A DNA stretch of 39,858 bases from a virus. Location: IMG/VR virus record IMGVR_UViG_3300047319_001642, positions 1-39,858 of that record; one strand, given 5' to 3'. Below, piece by piece: positions 14,815-22,413 of the stretch. The notes below the pieces were generated by a model, which was not told the DNA's origin, made no database searches, and saw only the letters and a program-made list of their open reading frames with translations. Position 1 is the stretch's first letter. Every line of letters begins with the position of its first letter. The translations under genes were made by a program, and so were the position numbers.

Positions 14815-15972
14815 CTACACCCCGTCCATGTAGTAGAACGACGGCGGGCGCCGAACCTCGACGCCGGCGTAGCGGAACTCTCCCGGGACCTTCACCTTCA
14901 GGCCCACGAGCTGCGGCGCCAGGAAGCGCAGCGGCAGCGGGACGTGCTGGATCAGGTCCTGGTCCGTCTTGCGGTAGAACACCGCGCGCGACGCCGCCGA
15001 GGCGCCTGGCCCCGTGCCGCCGTTCCCCACCGTGTTCGCCCGGTAGATCGGGACGATGTTCAGCGGCACGTTCTTCGCCACCGACAGGTTGTTCTCCATC
15101 AGGTACTTCAGGACAGAGACCTGGAAGGAGCCGGTCGTGCCGGTCGCCGGCACCGCGTTGATGTACTGCCACGCGAACGACGGGATCCCGACGGTGTCCG
15201 GGATGACCGTGAACTTCGAGCCGACCCAGACGGCGTTCAGGCCGAAGTTGAAGTCGGAGACGATCTCGGCGGCGGTGATGCCGCTGGCCGCCGACCACGC
15301 CTTCCCGCTCGGCGTCACCGCGTGGGTGATCGTCGTGTTGTTCAGCAGGCCGGTGTAGTTCTTCTTCACGCGGCCCGAGAGCCCGACCACGTTCAGGAAC
15401 TGGTCGTAGGCCTGCATCGCCGCGTGGAGCTTGCGCTCCGGGAGCGGCCGGCGCAGGAACGCGGTCGCCCGCAGCTCCTGCGTCGTGAAGTCGTACCCGA
15501 TGCCCGCGTGAGAGACCGGGTAGGTCTTGTCCGCGTAGAGGACGTCCACCGTGGGGATGTCGTCCGACTTCGGGTTGACGTCGTCCGCCTGGCCAACCTC
15601 GTCGTAGATCTCGTACCGGATCACGTCGGCAGCCTCGCCCGCGCTGTAGTCCTGCGGGATCAGGTCCTTGTACTGCAGCGGCTGGTAGGACCGCGCGAAC
15701 AGCCCCGCCTCCGTGTAGGCGAGCTGGCTGACCAGGAAGAACAGCGCCTCCTGGGCGTCCTTCGCGGCGAACGACGGGCGGCGCGTCTTCTCGCGCCCGT
15801 CGCCGACCGTGAGGCCGATCCCTTCCGCGTTGCTCTTGGTCCAGTCGAGCAGCTTGTCGAACCGGTCCGGCTCGATGTGGACGTGCCGGCAGTTGTCGCG
15901 GCCGCAGTGACCGATCTCCGCGTATGCGGGAGCGCCCACCGTATCGACGACCTTGATCTTCTGGGTTTGCAT
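14815..15972 (-). CDS. Major capsid protein, DUF2184-like
   Basis: A 385-residue HK97-fold capsid protein of the DUF2184 type. Recognisable segments: LFFLVSQLAYTEAGLFARSY, QPLQYKDLIPQDYSAGEAAD, VIRYEIYDEVGQADDVNPKS and DIPTVDVLYADKTYPVSHAG, which match the family's N-terminal region with 'Y..L.PV......A..I.Y...D..G.A'. The C-terminus (FLAPQLVGLKVKVPGEFRYA, GVEVRRPPSFYYMDGV) matches the family's usual 'GV.VR.P....Y.DG[IV]' ending. An N-terminal CGRDNC is a possible metal site not usual for capsids. No propeptide is obvious. ATG 15972 lacks a clear Shine-Dalgarno. Confidence 0.85.
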   Translation of the reverse strand: MQTQKIKVVDTVGAPAYAEIGHCGRDNCRHVHIEPDRFDKLLDWTKSNAEGIGLTVGDGREKTRRPSFAAKDAQEALFFLVSQLAYTEAGLFARSYQPLQYKDLIPQDYSAGEAADVIRYEIYDEVGQADDVNPKSDDIPTVDVLYADKTYPVSHAGIGYDFTTQELRATAFLRRPLPERKLHAAMQAYDQFLNVVGLSGRVKKNYTGLLNNTTITHAVTPSGKAWSAASGITAAEIVSDFNFGLNAVWVGSKFTVIPDTVGIPSFAWQYINAVPATGTTGSFQVSVLKYLMENNLSVAKNVPLNIVPIYRANTVGNGGTGPGASAASRAVFYRKTDQDLIQHVPLPLRFLAPQLVGLKVKVPGEFRYAGVEVRRPPSFYYMDGV

Positions 15973-16028
15973 GTCTTTTGTCCCGTGCTTGTTGTGGAGG
16001 TTGTCTGCGAGGTGGTTTCCGCCGACCG

Positions 16029-16565
16029 TTAGGTCGTCGTCCGGACGTTGCCGACCGTCTTGATGCGGACGCGGCCGATGGCGCCGCTCGCGACCGTGTC
16101 CAGCCAGACCGCGCCGGGGACGAGCAGGCGGACCGAGCTGAGGGCTCCGCTGTGGATCGCTCCCAGCGCGCCGGTCGCCGTGTTGCCGGTGCCGCTGCCG
16201 TCGGTGATCGCGATGACCTCGTCCTGCGCCAGCGTCGCTTCCGCCGCCTGGACGAAGATCTCGCCGTCGATCAGGATCGGCACGCTCTTGTACTGCGTGT
16301 AGTTGACGGTCGTCAGGCCGTCAGCCGAGGCGGCGAACAGAGGCTCGCGCGCGGTGATGCCGAGCAGGAACGAGGCCGTCGTGATGGCCCGGCAGGAGCC
16401 GTCCGCGTCGCCCGTGTTCCAGCCAGCGGCCACGCCGAAGTCGATCGCTCCCGACTGGCCGTTGATGCGGGTGATGATCTGCGCGCTCTCGAGGTCCGCG
16501 ATCTGACCGGGAACACCCGCGGTGAAGGTGTCGCCACCGCAGGTCGTCAAAGTTGCTTGGGCCAT
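16029..16565 (-). CDS. Head decoration / structural cement-like protein
   Basis: A 178-residue beta-rich protein just upstream of the capsid gene, as decoration or cement proteins often are. It starts AQATLTTCGGDTFTAGVPGQ and contains QSGAIDFGVAAGWNTGDADG, ITTASFLLGITAREPLFAAS, SVPILIDGEIFVQAAEATLA and QDEVIAITDGSGTGNTATGA. This resembles the Gp24-like structural cement group. A strong AGGAGA Shine-Dalgarno precedes ATG 16565. It probably stabilises the expanded capsid. Confidence in the family is moderate. Confidence 0.7.
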   Translation of the reverse strand: MAQATLTTCGGDTFTAGVPGQIADLESAQIITRINGQSGAIDFGVAAGWNTGDADGSCRAITTASFLLGITAREPLFAASADGLTTVNYTQYKSVPILIDGEIFVQAAEATLAQDEVIAITDGSGTGNTATGALGAIHSGALSSVRLLVPGAVWLDTVASGAIGRVRIKTVGNVRTTT

Positions 16566-16623
16566 GATGTCTCTCCTGTTTTCGGTCCGTTGATGGGTTC
16601 CCGGTCAGCCTCGACGTCTGCGA

Positions 16624-17469
16624 TCAGTCCTCGACGACCGCGCCGCTGCCGCCGCTGTCGCGGCCATAGTTCCGGGCGGTCGCCGGGCGACGGCTCATCG
16701 CCGCCTCGCGCTGCCAGTACGACTGGACGGTCGATCCGCCATCGCTGTTGCTGGCGTCCGTGTCCTCGACGTCCGTATCGCCGGCCATGCGCCGGGAGAT
16801 CAGCGGGTCCTGCCCGTCGTCGTCCTCGGTCGTCACGCGCGCCGCGGCCGCCTTCACGGCGTCCAGCGCGCGGGCCTGCGTGATCTCGTCGGCCTTCGCC
16901 GGCTCGACGCCGCCGAGCACCGCCACGAGGATCGCCTTGACGCTCTCGTTCTTCATCGCGCCGTCGAGCGCCGCGATCCGGATCTGGGCGACCGTCTTCC
17001 CCTTCGGGTCGAAGTCCTTCGCCACGAACGGCTTCGCGTCGCCGACGACCTTGGCGCGCGTCTCCGCGGCCAGTTCGATCGCGGCCGGCTCGGCCAGCGC
17101 CTTCAGCCGCTTGATCTCGGCGTCCTGCGCTTCAAGCTTGGCCTTGACGCGCGCGATGGCGGCGGCGTCCTTGCCCTTCTTGTCCGTCGCCCCCTCCTCG
17201 TCCTCGTCGCCGTCCTCGTCCGGATCGGCCTTCGCCATGTCCTTGATCTGCGAGGCGAGGCCGTCGGCGCGCGAGGCGTGGAAGTCGCGCTCACCGCAGA
17301 CCGCCATATGGGCGTCCTTGAGCTCCGACAGCGCGTTGCCGTGCCGGTCGTACGCGTCGCGCACCGCCTGGGCGGCGGCGTCGTCGGCGTCGATGTCGAA
17401 GCTGAAGCCCGGGACCGTGAGCTTGTCGCTGATCTTCGTGGATGCGATCGTGAGCCGCTGCTTGGTCAT
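16624..17469 (-). CDS. Nested scaffolding protein from an internal start
   Basis: Within the protease gene, ATG 17469 (MTKQRLTIASTKISDKLTVP) is preceded by AAAGGA at 8 bases, better than any site at the long start. It falls exactly after the protease domain and would give a 281-residue scaffold that ends at the same stop. In-frame nested scaffolds inside protease genes are known (lambda C/Nu3). The product would have an acidic coiled-coil middle (DPDEDGDEDEEGATDKKGKD) and a disordered end. Confidence 0.6.
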   Translation of the reverse strand: MTKQRLTIASTKISDKLTVPGFSFDIDADDAAAQAVRDAYDRHGNALSELKDAHMAVCGERDFHASRADGLASQIKDMAKADPDEDGDEDEEGATDKKGKDAAAIARVKAKLEAQDAEIKRLKALAEPAAIELAAETRAKVVGDAKPFVAKDFDPKGKTVAQIRIAALDGAMKNESVKAILVAVLGGVEPAKADEITQARALDAVKAAAARVTTEDDDGQDPLISRRMAGDTDVEDTDASNSDGGSTVQSYWQREAAMSRRPATARNYGRDSGGSGAVVED

Positions 17470-18084
17470 GGTCCGATTCCTTTCAGAGGGGTCGCGATCG
17501 GCGATCCGCACACCGGAGCCCGCTCGGCCCCGGTCCACGATCGCCACATGGTTGCCGATGATGTTCCGCTGGATTCCGTCGTAGTCCTCGCCGCGCGCCG
17601 TCTTGCCCGGCGTCATGTCGAGGTCGAACGAGTAGCCGCACGAGAGCTCGGCCTTCCCCGCCTTGACCTTCTGCTTCGTGGTCTCGTCCCGGACGATGAC
17701 TCGCGCAGCCGTCTCCTCGCCGTCGGGGCAGACGTCCCGGATGTCGCCCTTCGCGAGCGTCGACCAGTTCTCGCTGTTGACGTCGTCCTCGGGATGGTCG
17801 TCCGTCGTCGTCTGGCTCTCGAACGAGTCGAGCGTCTCCTTGCGGAAGACCTCCTCGGCGGGCCGATACAGCCGGACCGGCCGATCCCCGCCATCGAGCC
17901 CCAGCTCGCGAGCGCGGTAGACCTGGATTCCCGTGCGGTTGATCTTCGCCGGCGCGACCAGAAATCCCTCGCGCGTCACCTGACGAGAGGAGGGAAGCGG
18001 GTAGAGGTCGCGGGCTTTGCAACGCAAGTTCCGGATTCGACGGTAGGGGAACCGCCGGATCGCGCGCAAGAACGCGCCAGCCAC
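16624..18084 (-). CDS. Prohead protease-scaffold, DUF2213-like
   Basis: A protein of up to 486 residues with a DUF2213-type prohead protease first and a scaffold-like second half. Protease segments seen: TREGFLVAPAKINRTGIQVY, SFESQTTTDDHPEDDV, GKAELSCGYSFDLDM and GNHVAIVDRGRAGSGV, where the conserved His and nearby residues fit the family. The rest is a charged coiled coil (KAKLEAQDAEIKRLKALAEP) typical of scaffolds. The start is unsure. GTG 18084 gives the full frame, but family members usually begin near 'TREGF', which would put the start at GTG 17979 (451 residues). Neither has a Shine-Dalgarno. It matures the prohead inside the capsid shell. Confidence 0.8.
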   Translation of the reverse strand: MAGAFLRAIRRFPYRRIRNLRCKARDLYPLPSSRQVTREGFLVAPAKINRTGIQVYRARELGLDGGDRPVRLYRPAEEVFRKETLDSFESQTTTDDHPEDDVNSENWSTLAKGDIRDVCPDGEETAARVIVRDETTKQKVKAGKAELSCGYSFDLDMTPGKTARGEDYDGIQRNIIGNHVAIVDRGRAGSGVRIADRDPSERNRTMTKQRLTIASTKISDKLTVPGFSFDIDADDAAAQAVRDAYDRHGNALSELKDAHMAVCGERDFHASRADGLASQIKDMAKADPDEDGDEDEEGATDKKGKDAAAIARVKAKLEAQDAEIKRLKALAEPAAIELAAETRAKVVGDAKPFVAKDFDPKGKTVAQIRIAALDGAMKNESVKAILVAVLGGVEPAKADEITQARALDAVKAAAARVTTEDDDGQDPLISRRMAGDTDVEDTDASNSDGGSTVQSYWQREAAMSRRPATARNYGRDSGGSGAVVED

Positions 18085-18147
18085 GCGCGCACGAATCCCG
18101 CGCGGTGACTACACCGTGCCGCGATTGTCACTACGCCGCGCCGCTGG

Positions 18148-18153
18148 TACGCT
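18148..18153 (+). promoter_or_regulatory. Putative leaderless -10 box TACGCT, plus strand
   Basis: TACGCT, 7 bases (ATCCCGC), then ATG 18161 of the helix-turn-helix gene. No Shine-Dalgarno is visible. Confidence 0.55.
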
Positions 18154-18160
18154 ATCCCGC

Positions 18161-18370
18161 ATGGCATCAACCGCCGCCGCCTCGCGCCGATCCACGGTCC
18201 CCTACCACGTGATCATCCGGGTCGCGGGCCAGGCATCGGCCGATCCACGGACCGTCCGGAAGGTCATCCTGGGCGAGCCCGTCATGGGCATGGTCTACGA
18301 GCGTATCTGCGCGGTGCTCAAGCGCGAGGGGATCGATTACCCCGCGCCCGCCGGCGACGACGCTGCCTAG
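18161..18370 (+). CDS. Small helix-turn-helix DNA-binding protein
   Basis: A 69-residue plus-strand protein. After a Ser/Ala-rich start, residues about 17-57 fit a compact HTH: VAGQASADPRTVRKVILGEP (helix-turn-recognition helix), then VMGMVYERICAVLKREGI. This resembles the LacI/Xre-like pattern 'aG.sp.TvrrvL.G..V'. It is probably a transcription regulator. ATG 18161 is chosen over an upstream in-frame start because TACGCT lies 7 bases before it. It is convergent with the gpF-like gene, and the two stop codons share the palindrome CTAG at 18367-18370. Its target is unknown; being between head genes on the other strand, it could control the late head operon. Confidence 0.7.
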   Translation: MASTAAASRRSTVPYHVIIRVAGQASADPRTVRKVILGEPVMGMVYERICAVLKREGIDYPAPAGDDAA

Positions 18371-19272
18371 TTCGCGAGCTCGTCCCCGAAGTCGACGTCA
18401 TCCTCGTCGACCTCCGAGACGTCCGGGCCCTCGTCCTGGAACTCGTCGAGGTCGAGCACCGGCGCCCCGACGCACCGGCAGTTGTAGTCTTCGCCCGGGA
18501 ATAGGTGCTCGTCGCCCACGAGCGGCGCCTCGTCCCAGTCGAAGATCTCGCCCTCCATCTCGGCGTGGGTCTCGCGCACGTTCCCGTCGCCAGCGGTCTG
18601 CCACTCGGCGCGGTTGATTCCGAGGTTCTGCTGGCGGACGCGGTTGAACCCGGCGTTCGCCTTGTTCGTCTGGTCGCGCGCGATGAAGGCGGCCCGCCGC
18701 TCGGCCACGTCTCCGATCTCCATCACGTCGCTGACCATCGTTTCCCAGGAGGCGCCCGCCTCCCATCCCTTCCCGAGGCGGTCCTCCAGGTCGTCGAAGT
18801 ACTGCTCCGGGATCGACGTGATCAGTTCGACGTTCTCCCGGCGGACCCGGTCGACCTCGGTCGAGATCGGACCGCTCTCGGTCAGCGCCTGGCGAATCTC
18901 GACGCCGACGTTCCGTTTCACCGCCGCGGCGAGCTTGTCGTCGACCGTATTCAGGACCTTGCCGGCGAACTTCGTCGAAACGTGGGCGGCGAACGAGCCG
19001 ACGCCGCGGAGCTTCGCGCGGGCACGCGCGACCTCGAATCGAATGGTGTGCGGCGGGGCGTCCGTCACCCGCGGCCAGTGGGGGCGCAGCGCCTCGAGCG
19101 CCTCCCTGCCGGCGGTCCGCATTCGAATTAGGAGTTGCTGGCGTAGCGTCGAGGCGTACCAGACTTTGTCGGCGAGGCTCGGCCGGATCGCATCGAGGCG
19201 CCTCGTGTGCCGCTTCCGGAGCCGCGCCGCGTGCGGGTGCTGGGCGACGAAGTGCCGGAGGACGAGCGCCAT
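18367..19272 (-). CDS. Minor head protein, Mu gpF-like (head morphogenesis)
   Basis: A 301-residue protein with a helical N-terminal half and a phage Mu gpF-type C-terminal domain (about 140-268). Signature parts: AFIARDQTNKANAGFNRVRQ, EWQTAGDGNVRETHAEMEGE, IFDWDEAPLVG, and GEDYNCRCVG with the conserved Cys pair and acidic residues. Such proteins sit next to the portal and take part in early head assembly or DNA injection. Here the portal lies upstream on the opposite strand. The acidic C-terminus (DEFQDEGPDVSEVDEDD) is disordered. ATG 19272 has GGGGGAG immediately upstream, and TACGAT lies 9 bases away. Confidence 0.85.
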   Translation of the reverse strand: MALVLRHFVAQHPHAARLRKRHTRRLDAIRPSLADKVWYASTLRQQLLIRMRTAGREALEALRPHWPRVTDAPPHTIRFEVARARAKLRGVGSFAAHVSTKFAGKVLNTVDDKLAAAVKRNVGVEIRQALTESGPISTEVDRVRRENVELITSIPEQYFDDLEDRLGKGWEAGASWETMVSDVMEIGDVAERRAAFIARDQTNKANAGFNRVRQQNLGINRAEWQTAGDGNVRETHAEMEGEIFDWDEAPLVGDEHLFPGEDYNCRCVGAPVLDLDEFQDEGPDVSEVDEDDVDFGDELAN

Positions 19273-19310
19273 CTCCCCCGCATCGTATCGCGCCCGCCTG
19301 AGATTTCATC

Positions 19311-19316
19311 TACCCT
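19311..19316 (+). promoter_or_regulatory. Putative leaderless -10 box TACCCT, plus strand
   Basis: TACCCT, 6 bases (GAGCCC), then ATG 19323 of the portal gene. It sits within the 50-base divergent gap shared with the gpF-like gene. Confidence 0.55.
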
Positions 19317-19322
19317 GAGCCC

Positions 19323-21077
19323 ATGGCGACCACGAAGAAGCCCCTGACCGACCAGCAGATGTCCAAGGCTCTCGCGGGAGGTCGCCCCATCGGCGAGCCG
19401 AAGCCGGGGCCGGGCGCGCCGCGTACCGCCAGCGTGGAGCGGATGTACGACATCGACATGCGCAGCCGCCGCGTGAAGGACACGCTGAAGAACTTCACGG
19501 CTGCCATCGGCACCAGAGGCGACAAGCGGACGCACAGCTTCTACGACTTCCCGCGGACGCTTACCCGCGTCGAGCTCGAGAACATGTTCCGCAGTTCCTG
19601 GATCGCGAAGCGGATCGTCCGCACGCCGGCCGACGACATGACCCGCGCATGGGTGACGCTCTCCTGGGACGACCCCGAGGAGGGCGCCGGCGACCCGAAG
19701 GCGCGCGAGGAGACGACCCGCGCGATCACGGTCGCCGAGAAGACCTTCATGCTCCGCCAGCGCGTGAACGAGGCGATCATGTGGGGTCGGCTCTACGGCG
19801 GCTGTGGGATCGTCCTCGACATCAAGGGCCAGGAGGACTGGTCGATCCCGCTCGACGTCACAACGGTCGGGAAGGACTCGCTCCGATCGCTCCACGTCCT
19901 CGACCGCTGGCGCCTGGCGGCGACCGGTGAGATCGACTACGACCGCCGATCGCCGAACTACGGCCTGCCGACCTACTACACGATCTCCGATACCGGCGAT
20001 CCGCGCTTCCGCGTTCACTGGACGCGCGTCGTTCGGTTCGGCGGCGAGCCGCTCCCCTACTTCCTCCTGACTCAGAACGCGTACTGGGAGGACAGCGTCC
20101 TTCAGCACCTCTCCGACGTGATCCGCGACTACGACGCGACGATGGCCGGGATCGCCTCGCTCGTCTACGAGGCGAACGTCGACATCATCACGAGCCCGAA
20201 GCTGGCGAACACGCTCTCGGAGAAGAACGGTCTCTCGAAGGTCACCGACCGATACATCCTCATGTCGCAGACGAAGTCGATCAACCACATGATGTTGCTC
20301 GACGGCGGGAACGGGACGAAGGACAGCGTAGGCGAGACCTGGGAGCAGAAGACCACGACCTTCGCCGGCCTGAAGGACGTCGCCGAGAAGTTCATGATCA
20401 ACGTCTCGGGCGCGGCCGACATCCCTCTGACCCGCCTCTTCGGGCAGTCGCCGGCGGGCCTGACCGCGACCGGCGAGAGCGATATCCGCAACTACTACGA
20501 CCGCGTGAGCGCCGACCAGGAGTCGAAGCTACGCCCGCGGCTGGAGCGCCTCTTCGAGGTCCTCGTGCGGTCGACGCTCGGCTCGATGCCGGAGAACTTC
20601 ACGATGTCGTTCAACCCGCTCTGGCAGATGAGCGACAAGGAGGCGGCGGAGATCGAGAAGCTCCACGCCGAGGCGGCGCATATCTCGATCACGGACGGGA
20701 CGATCCCCGCCAACGTCGTGACCGCGCAGCTCCTGGAGACGGAGACCTACAAGGCGCTCACGAAGGACGACGTCGACATGGTGAAGGAGATGGAGGAGAA
20801 GCAGGCGAAGCTCGACGAGAAGATGGCGCAGGCCGCGGCGAAGGGTGCCGAGCTGGCGAACGACCCCGCGCACAAGGACCTGCCGCCGGCCGAGGGCGCA
20901 CAGCCGAAGAACGCCGGGGACCGCTCCGACGAGAGCGTCATGGATATCATCAAGCGCGAGGCGAACGGCTGGAACGTCTACGGACACGGCGGCGAGAAGC
21001 ACCTCGGCGGCCCGTACAAGTCGAAGGCTCAGGCCGTGAAGCGTCTCGCCCAGATAGAATATTTCAAGAACGCCTGA
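19323..21077 (+). CDS. Portal protein, DUF1073-like
   Basis: A 584-residue portal protein that forms the DNA gate at one capsid vertex. Matching features: FYDFPRTLTRVELENMFRSS, WIAKRIVRTPADDMTRAWVT, NEAIMWGRLYGGCGIVLDIK, RWRLAATGEIDYDRRSPNYG, SLVYEANVDIITSPKLANTL and DIPLTRLFGQSPAGLTATGE, followed by SDIRNYYDRVSADQESKLRP, all in the order of the DUF1073 portal family. A charged helical region follows (KEMEEKQAKLDEKMAQAAAK). The last about 35 residues (HGGEKHLGGPYKSKAQAVKR, then LAQIEYFKNA) form a small separate module. It is the only large plus-strand gene in the window, and its 3' end overlaps the convergent minus-strand gene by 14 bases. Confidence 0.9.
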   Translation: MATTKKPLTDQQMSKALAGGRPIGEPKPGPGAPRTASVERMYDIDMRSRRVKDTLKNFTAAIGTRGDKRTHSFYDFPRTLTRVELENMFRSSWIAKRIVRTPADDMTRAWVTLSWDDPEEGAGDPKAREETTRAITVAEKTFMLRQRVNEAIMWGRLYGGCGIVLDIKGQEDWSIPLDVTTVGKDSLRSLHVLDRWRLAATGEIDYDRRSPNYGLPTYYTISDTGDPRFRVHWTRVVRFGGEPLPYFLLTQNAYWEDSVLQHLSDVIRDYDATMAGIASLVYEANVDIITSPKLANTLSEKNGLSKVTDRYILMSQTKSINHMMLLDGGNGTKDSVGETWEQKTTTFAGLKDVAEKFMINVSGAADIPLTRLFGQSPAGLTATGESDIRNYYDRVSADQESKLRPRLERLFEVLVRSTLGSMPENFTMSFNPLWQMSDKEAAEIEKLHAEAAHISITDGTIPANVVTAQLLETETYKALTKDDVDMVKEMEEKQAKLDEKMAQAAAKGAELANDPAHKDLPPAEGAQPKNAGDRSDESVMDIIKREANGWNVYGHGGEKHLGGPYKSKAQAVKRLAQIEYFKNA

Positions 21078-21552
21078 TCTCCGTCGCCCGTACCCTCACG
21101 AGGTCGTCGATCGAGTCGAGAATGCTCCTCGCCGATCGTCGAATCTCCCCGATCGGATCGGCGTCTTCCCCGACGATCCTCTCTAGCAAAAAGTACATCG
21201 ACGCCGCTGAGGCTCGGATTTCTTCGCTGCGAATTTGATCGATGATGCGCTGTCGCCTTTTCTCGGCGCATCCATGGCGGACGTACCGCTCGCCCTTCCC
21301 GACGAACCGCCAGACCTCGCGCGTCTTGCACCGCCGACAGGTGACCTCGCGGACCTGCTCGTAGTCGCGGCGGAGCGCCTCCTCCGTCGTCACCGTGCTC
21401 TCGACCGGCCCCGTGACCGGCACGTAGGTGAGCCGGGCCAGTTCCAGGCGTGGCTTACCGGGGCGGGGGTGCGACTCGGTGTTCTCGACGCCCGCGATCC
21501 ATCCGTCGTCGCGCCGGCGCCACCACGTATCGATGAGGCGGGAGATGCTCAC
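21064..21552 (-). CDS. Unknown protein with Cys pair and helical C-terminus
   Basis: A 162-residue protein starting at GTG 21552, which overlaps the upstream stop (GTGA). It starts SISRLIDTWWRRRDDGWIAG, has a VTCRRCKTREVWRFVGKGER segment with one CxxC and a later Cys (HGCAEKRR) that may bind zinc, and ends in a helical region (SEEIRASAASMYFLLERIVG, IGEIRRSARSILDSIDDLV). No family is recognised. Its last 14 bases overlap the end of the portal gene on the other strand. Confidence 0.6.
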   Translation of the reverse strand: MSISRLIDTWWRRRDDGWIAGVENTESHPRPGKPRLELARLTYVPVTGPVESTVTTEEALRRDYEQVREVTCRRCKTREVWRFVGKGERYVRHGCAEKRRQRIIDQIRSEEIRASAASMYFLLERIVGEDADPIGEIRRSARSILDSIDDLVRVRATEIRRS

Positions 21553-21809
21553 ACGCCGTCCATGTAGACGGCCCGCGGCCGCTTCACTTCGATCTTCAGG
21601 ACGGCCGAGGCGTTGTTCGGGTGGACGTGGAGGATGCCGTCGAAGAGAAACCAGGACCGCTCTCCGCGCTCGTCCTCGCCAAGGTACTTCAGGACGCGCG
21701 GCCACCAGCGCTGGACGCTCGGGTGCCGGCTCTTGAACTCGGGCGCGTAGCGGTCGATAACGACCGTCGTCCCCCAGGAAACGAGGAGGCCCGGCCCGGC
21801 GAGGCTCAC
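21549..21809 (-). CDS. Unknown 86-residue protein sharing the capsid C-terminal motif
   Basis: A small protein beginning SLAGPGLLVSWGTTVVIDRY with a Trp-rich middle (VQRWWPRVLKYLGEDERGER) and ending LKIEVKRPRAVYMDGV. That end closely matches the major capsid end (GVEVRRPPSFYYMDGV), where it belongs to a conserved strand. No family is recognised. The protein might interact with or mimic the capsid, which is inference. It is coupled on both sides by four-base overlaps. Confidence 0.6.
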   Translation of the reverse strand: MSLAGPGLLVSWGTTVVIDRYAPEFKSRHPSVQRWWPRVLKYLGEDERGERSWFLFDGILHVHPNNASAVLKIEVKRPRAVYMDGV

Positions 21810-22198
21810 GGCGACGCTCCGAACAATGGGATCAGCAGGGTAAATCCATCGGTATCGGTGAGCCCCGCGCGGCTGGGGTGCGGGTCGTGCACCATGTCCC
21901 TCCCGCGCGCGACGACGGCGTGATCACCGCGCGGCGACTTGCCGCCGAGGATGTAGAAGCCCTTCGGCCACAGCTTCTCGCGGTCGTAGTAGGCGCGGTT
22001 TTCCGGGTTGATCTCGTAGTGAAGGGCGTAGAAGCCGCGCGGTGCCAGCCACTCGTCCAGTCGCTTACTCCATTCGTTCGCCGGCTCGCCCATGAAGTAG
22101 GGGACGTCCTCGATCGGAAGTTCGAGCAGGGACGCGACGCACGCCGAGTAGCAGTTGCCGCCCGGGTGTCCGAACGTCGTTTGGTCGACAGGCTTCAC
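21806..22198 (-). CDS. Papain-like cysteine peptidase-type phage protein
   Basis: A 130-residue protein from GTG 22198 (GTGA overlap). Its motifs follow a group common in phages that looks like a small papain/C39-type fold: GGNCYSACVASLLELPIEDV (Cys16 or Cys20), KGFYILGGKSPRGDHAVVAR (His93) and MVHDPHPSRAGL (Asp105). The order Cys-His-Asp fits a cysteine peptidase or transferase triad. Substrate and role are unknown; a host-takeover or cell-wall role is possible. The family resemblance is from memory of the motif. Confidence 0.6.
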   Translation of the reverse strand: MKPVDQTTFGHPGGNCYSACVASLLELPIEDVPYFMGEPANEWSKRLDEWLAPRGFYALHYEINPENRAYYDREKLWPKGFYILGGKSPRGDHAVVARGRDMVHDPHPSRAGLTDTDGFTLLIPLFGASP

Positions 22199-22413
22199 GG
22201 CGACGCCTGCGGGAAGATCGGCTGTCGCATCTCGGGCTGGCACCGGGGGCAGATGATCCGCGTCTGGCCCGCGTTCCCGCACATCTTCGCGGGCTCGTCG
22301 TTCCGCCAGCAGCGGATCCACCCGGCCGAGACCGGCAGCGGCGCGCCGTTGCATTGCAGTTCGCGCGGCCCGCCGCACGTCAGGCACTCGCCCGCGACCG
22401 CCGACGCGCTCAC
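22195..22413 (-). CDS. Small Cys-rich putative zinc-binding protein
   Basis: A 72-residue protein starting at GTG 22413 (GTGA with the upstream stop). It has three Cys clusters: ECLTCGGPRELQC, a middle MCGN, and IICPRCQPE, enough to bind one or two zinc ions. The first CxxC and last CxxC could form a zinc ribbon. A longer frame from ATG 22464 exists but would overlap the upstream gene by 55 bases. Function unknown. Confidence 0.55.
   Translation of the reverse strand: MSASAVAGECLTCGGPRELQCNGAPLPVSAGWIRCWRNDEPAKMCGNAGQTRIICPRCQPEMRQPIFPQASP

Noticed and set aside
19323-21077. Anti-CBASS Acb1 activity for the portal, since that family is sometimes named after Acb1
   Set aside because: The order and length fit a portal, and after the portal core only about 100 residues of charged helix and a small module remain, too little for a 2H phosphoesterase.
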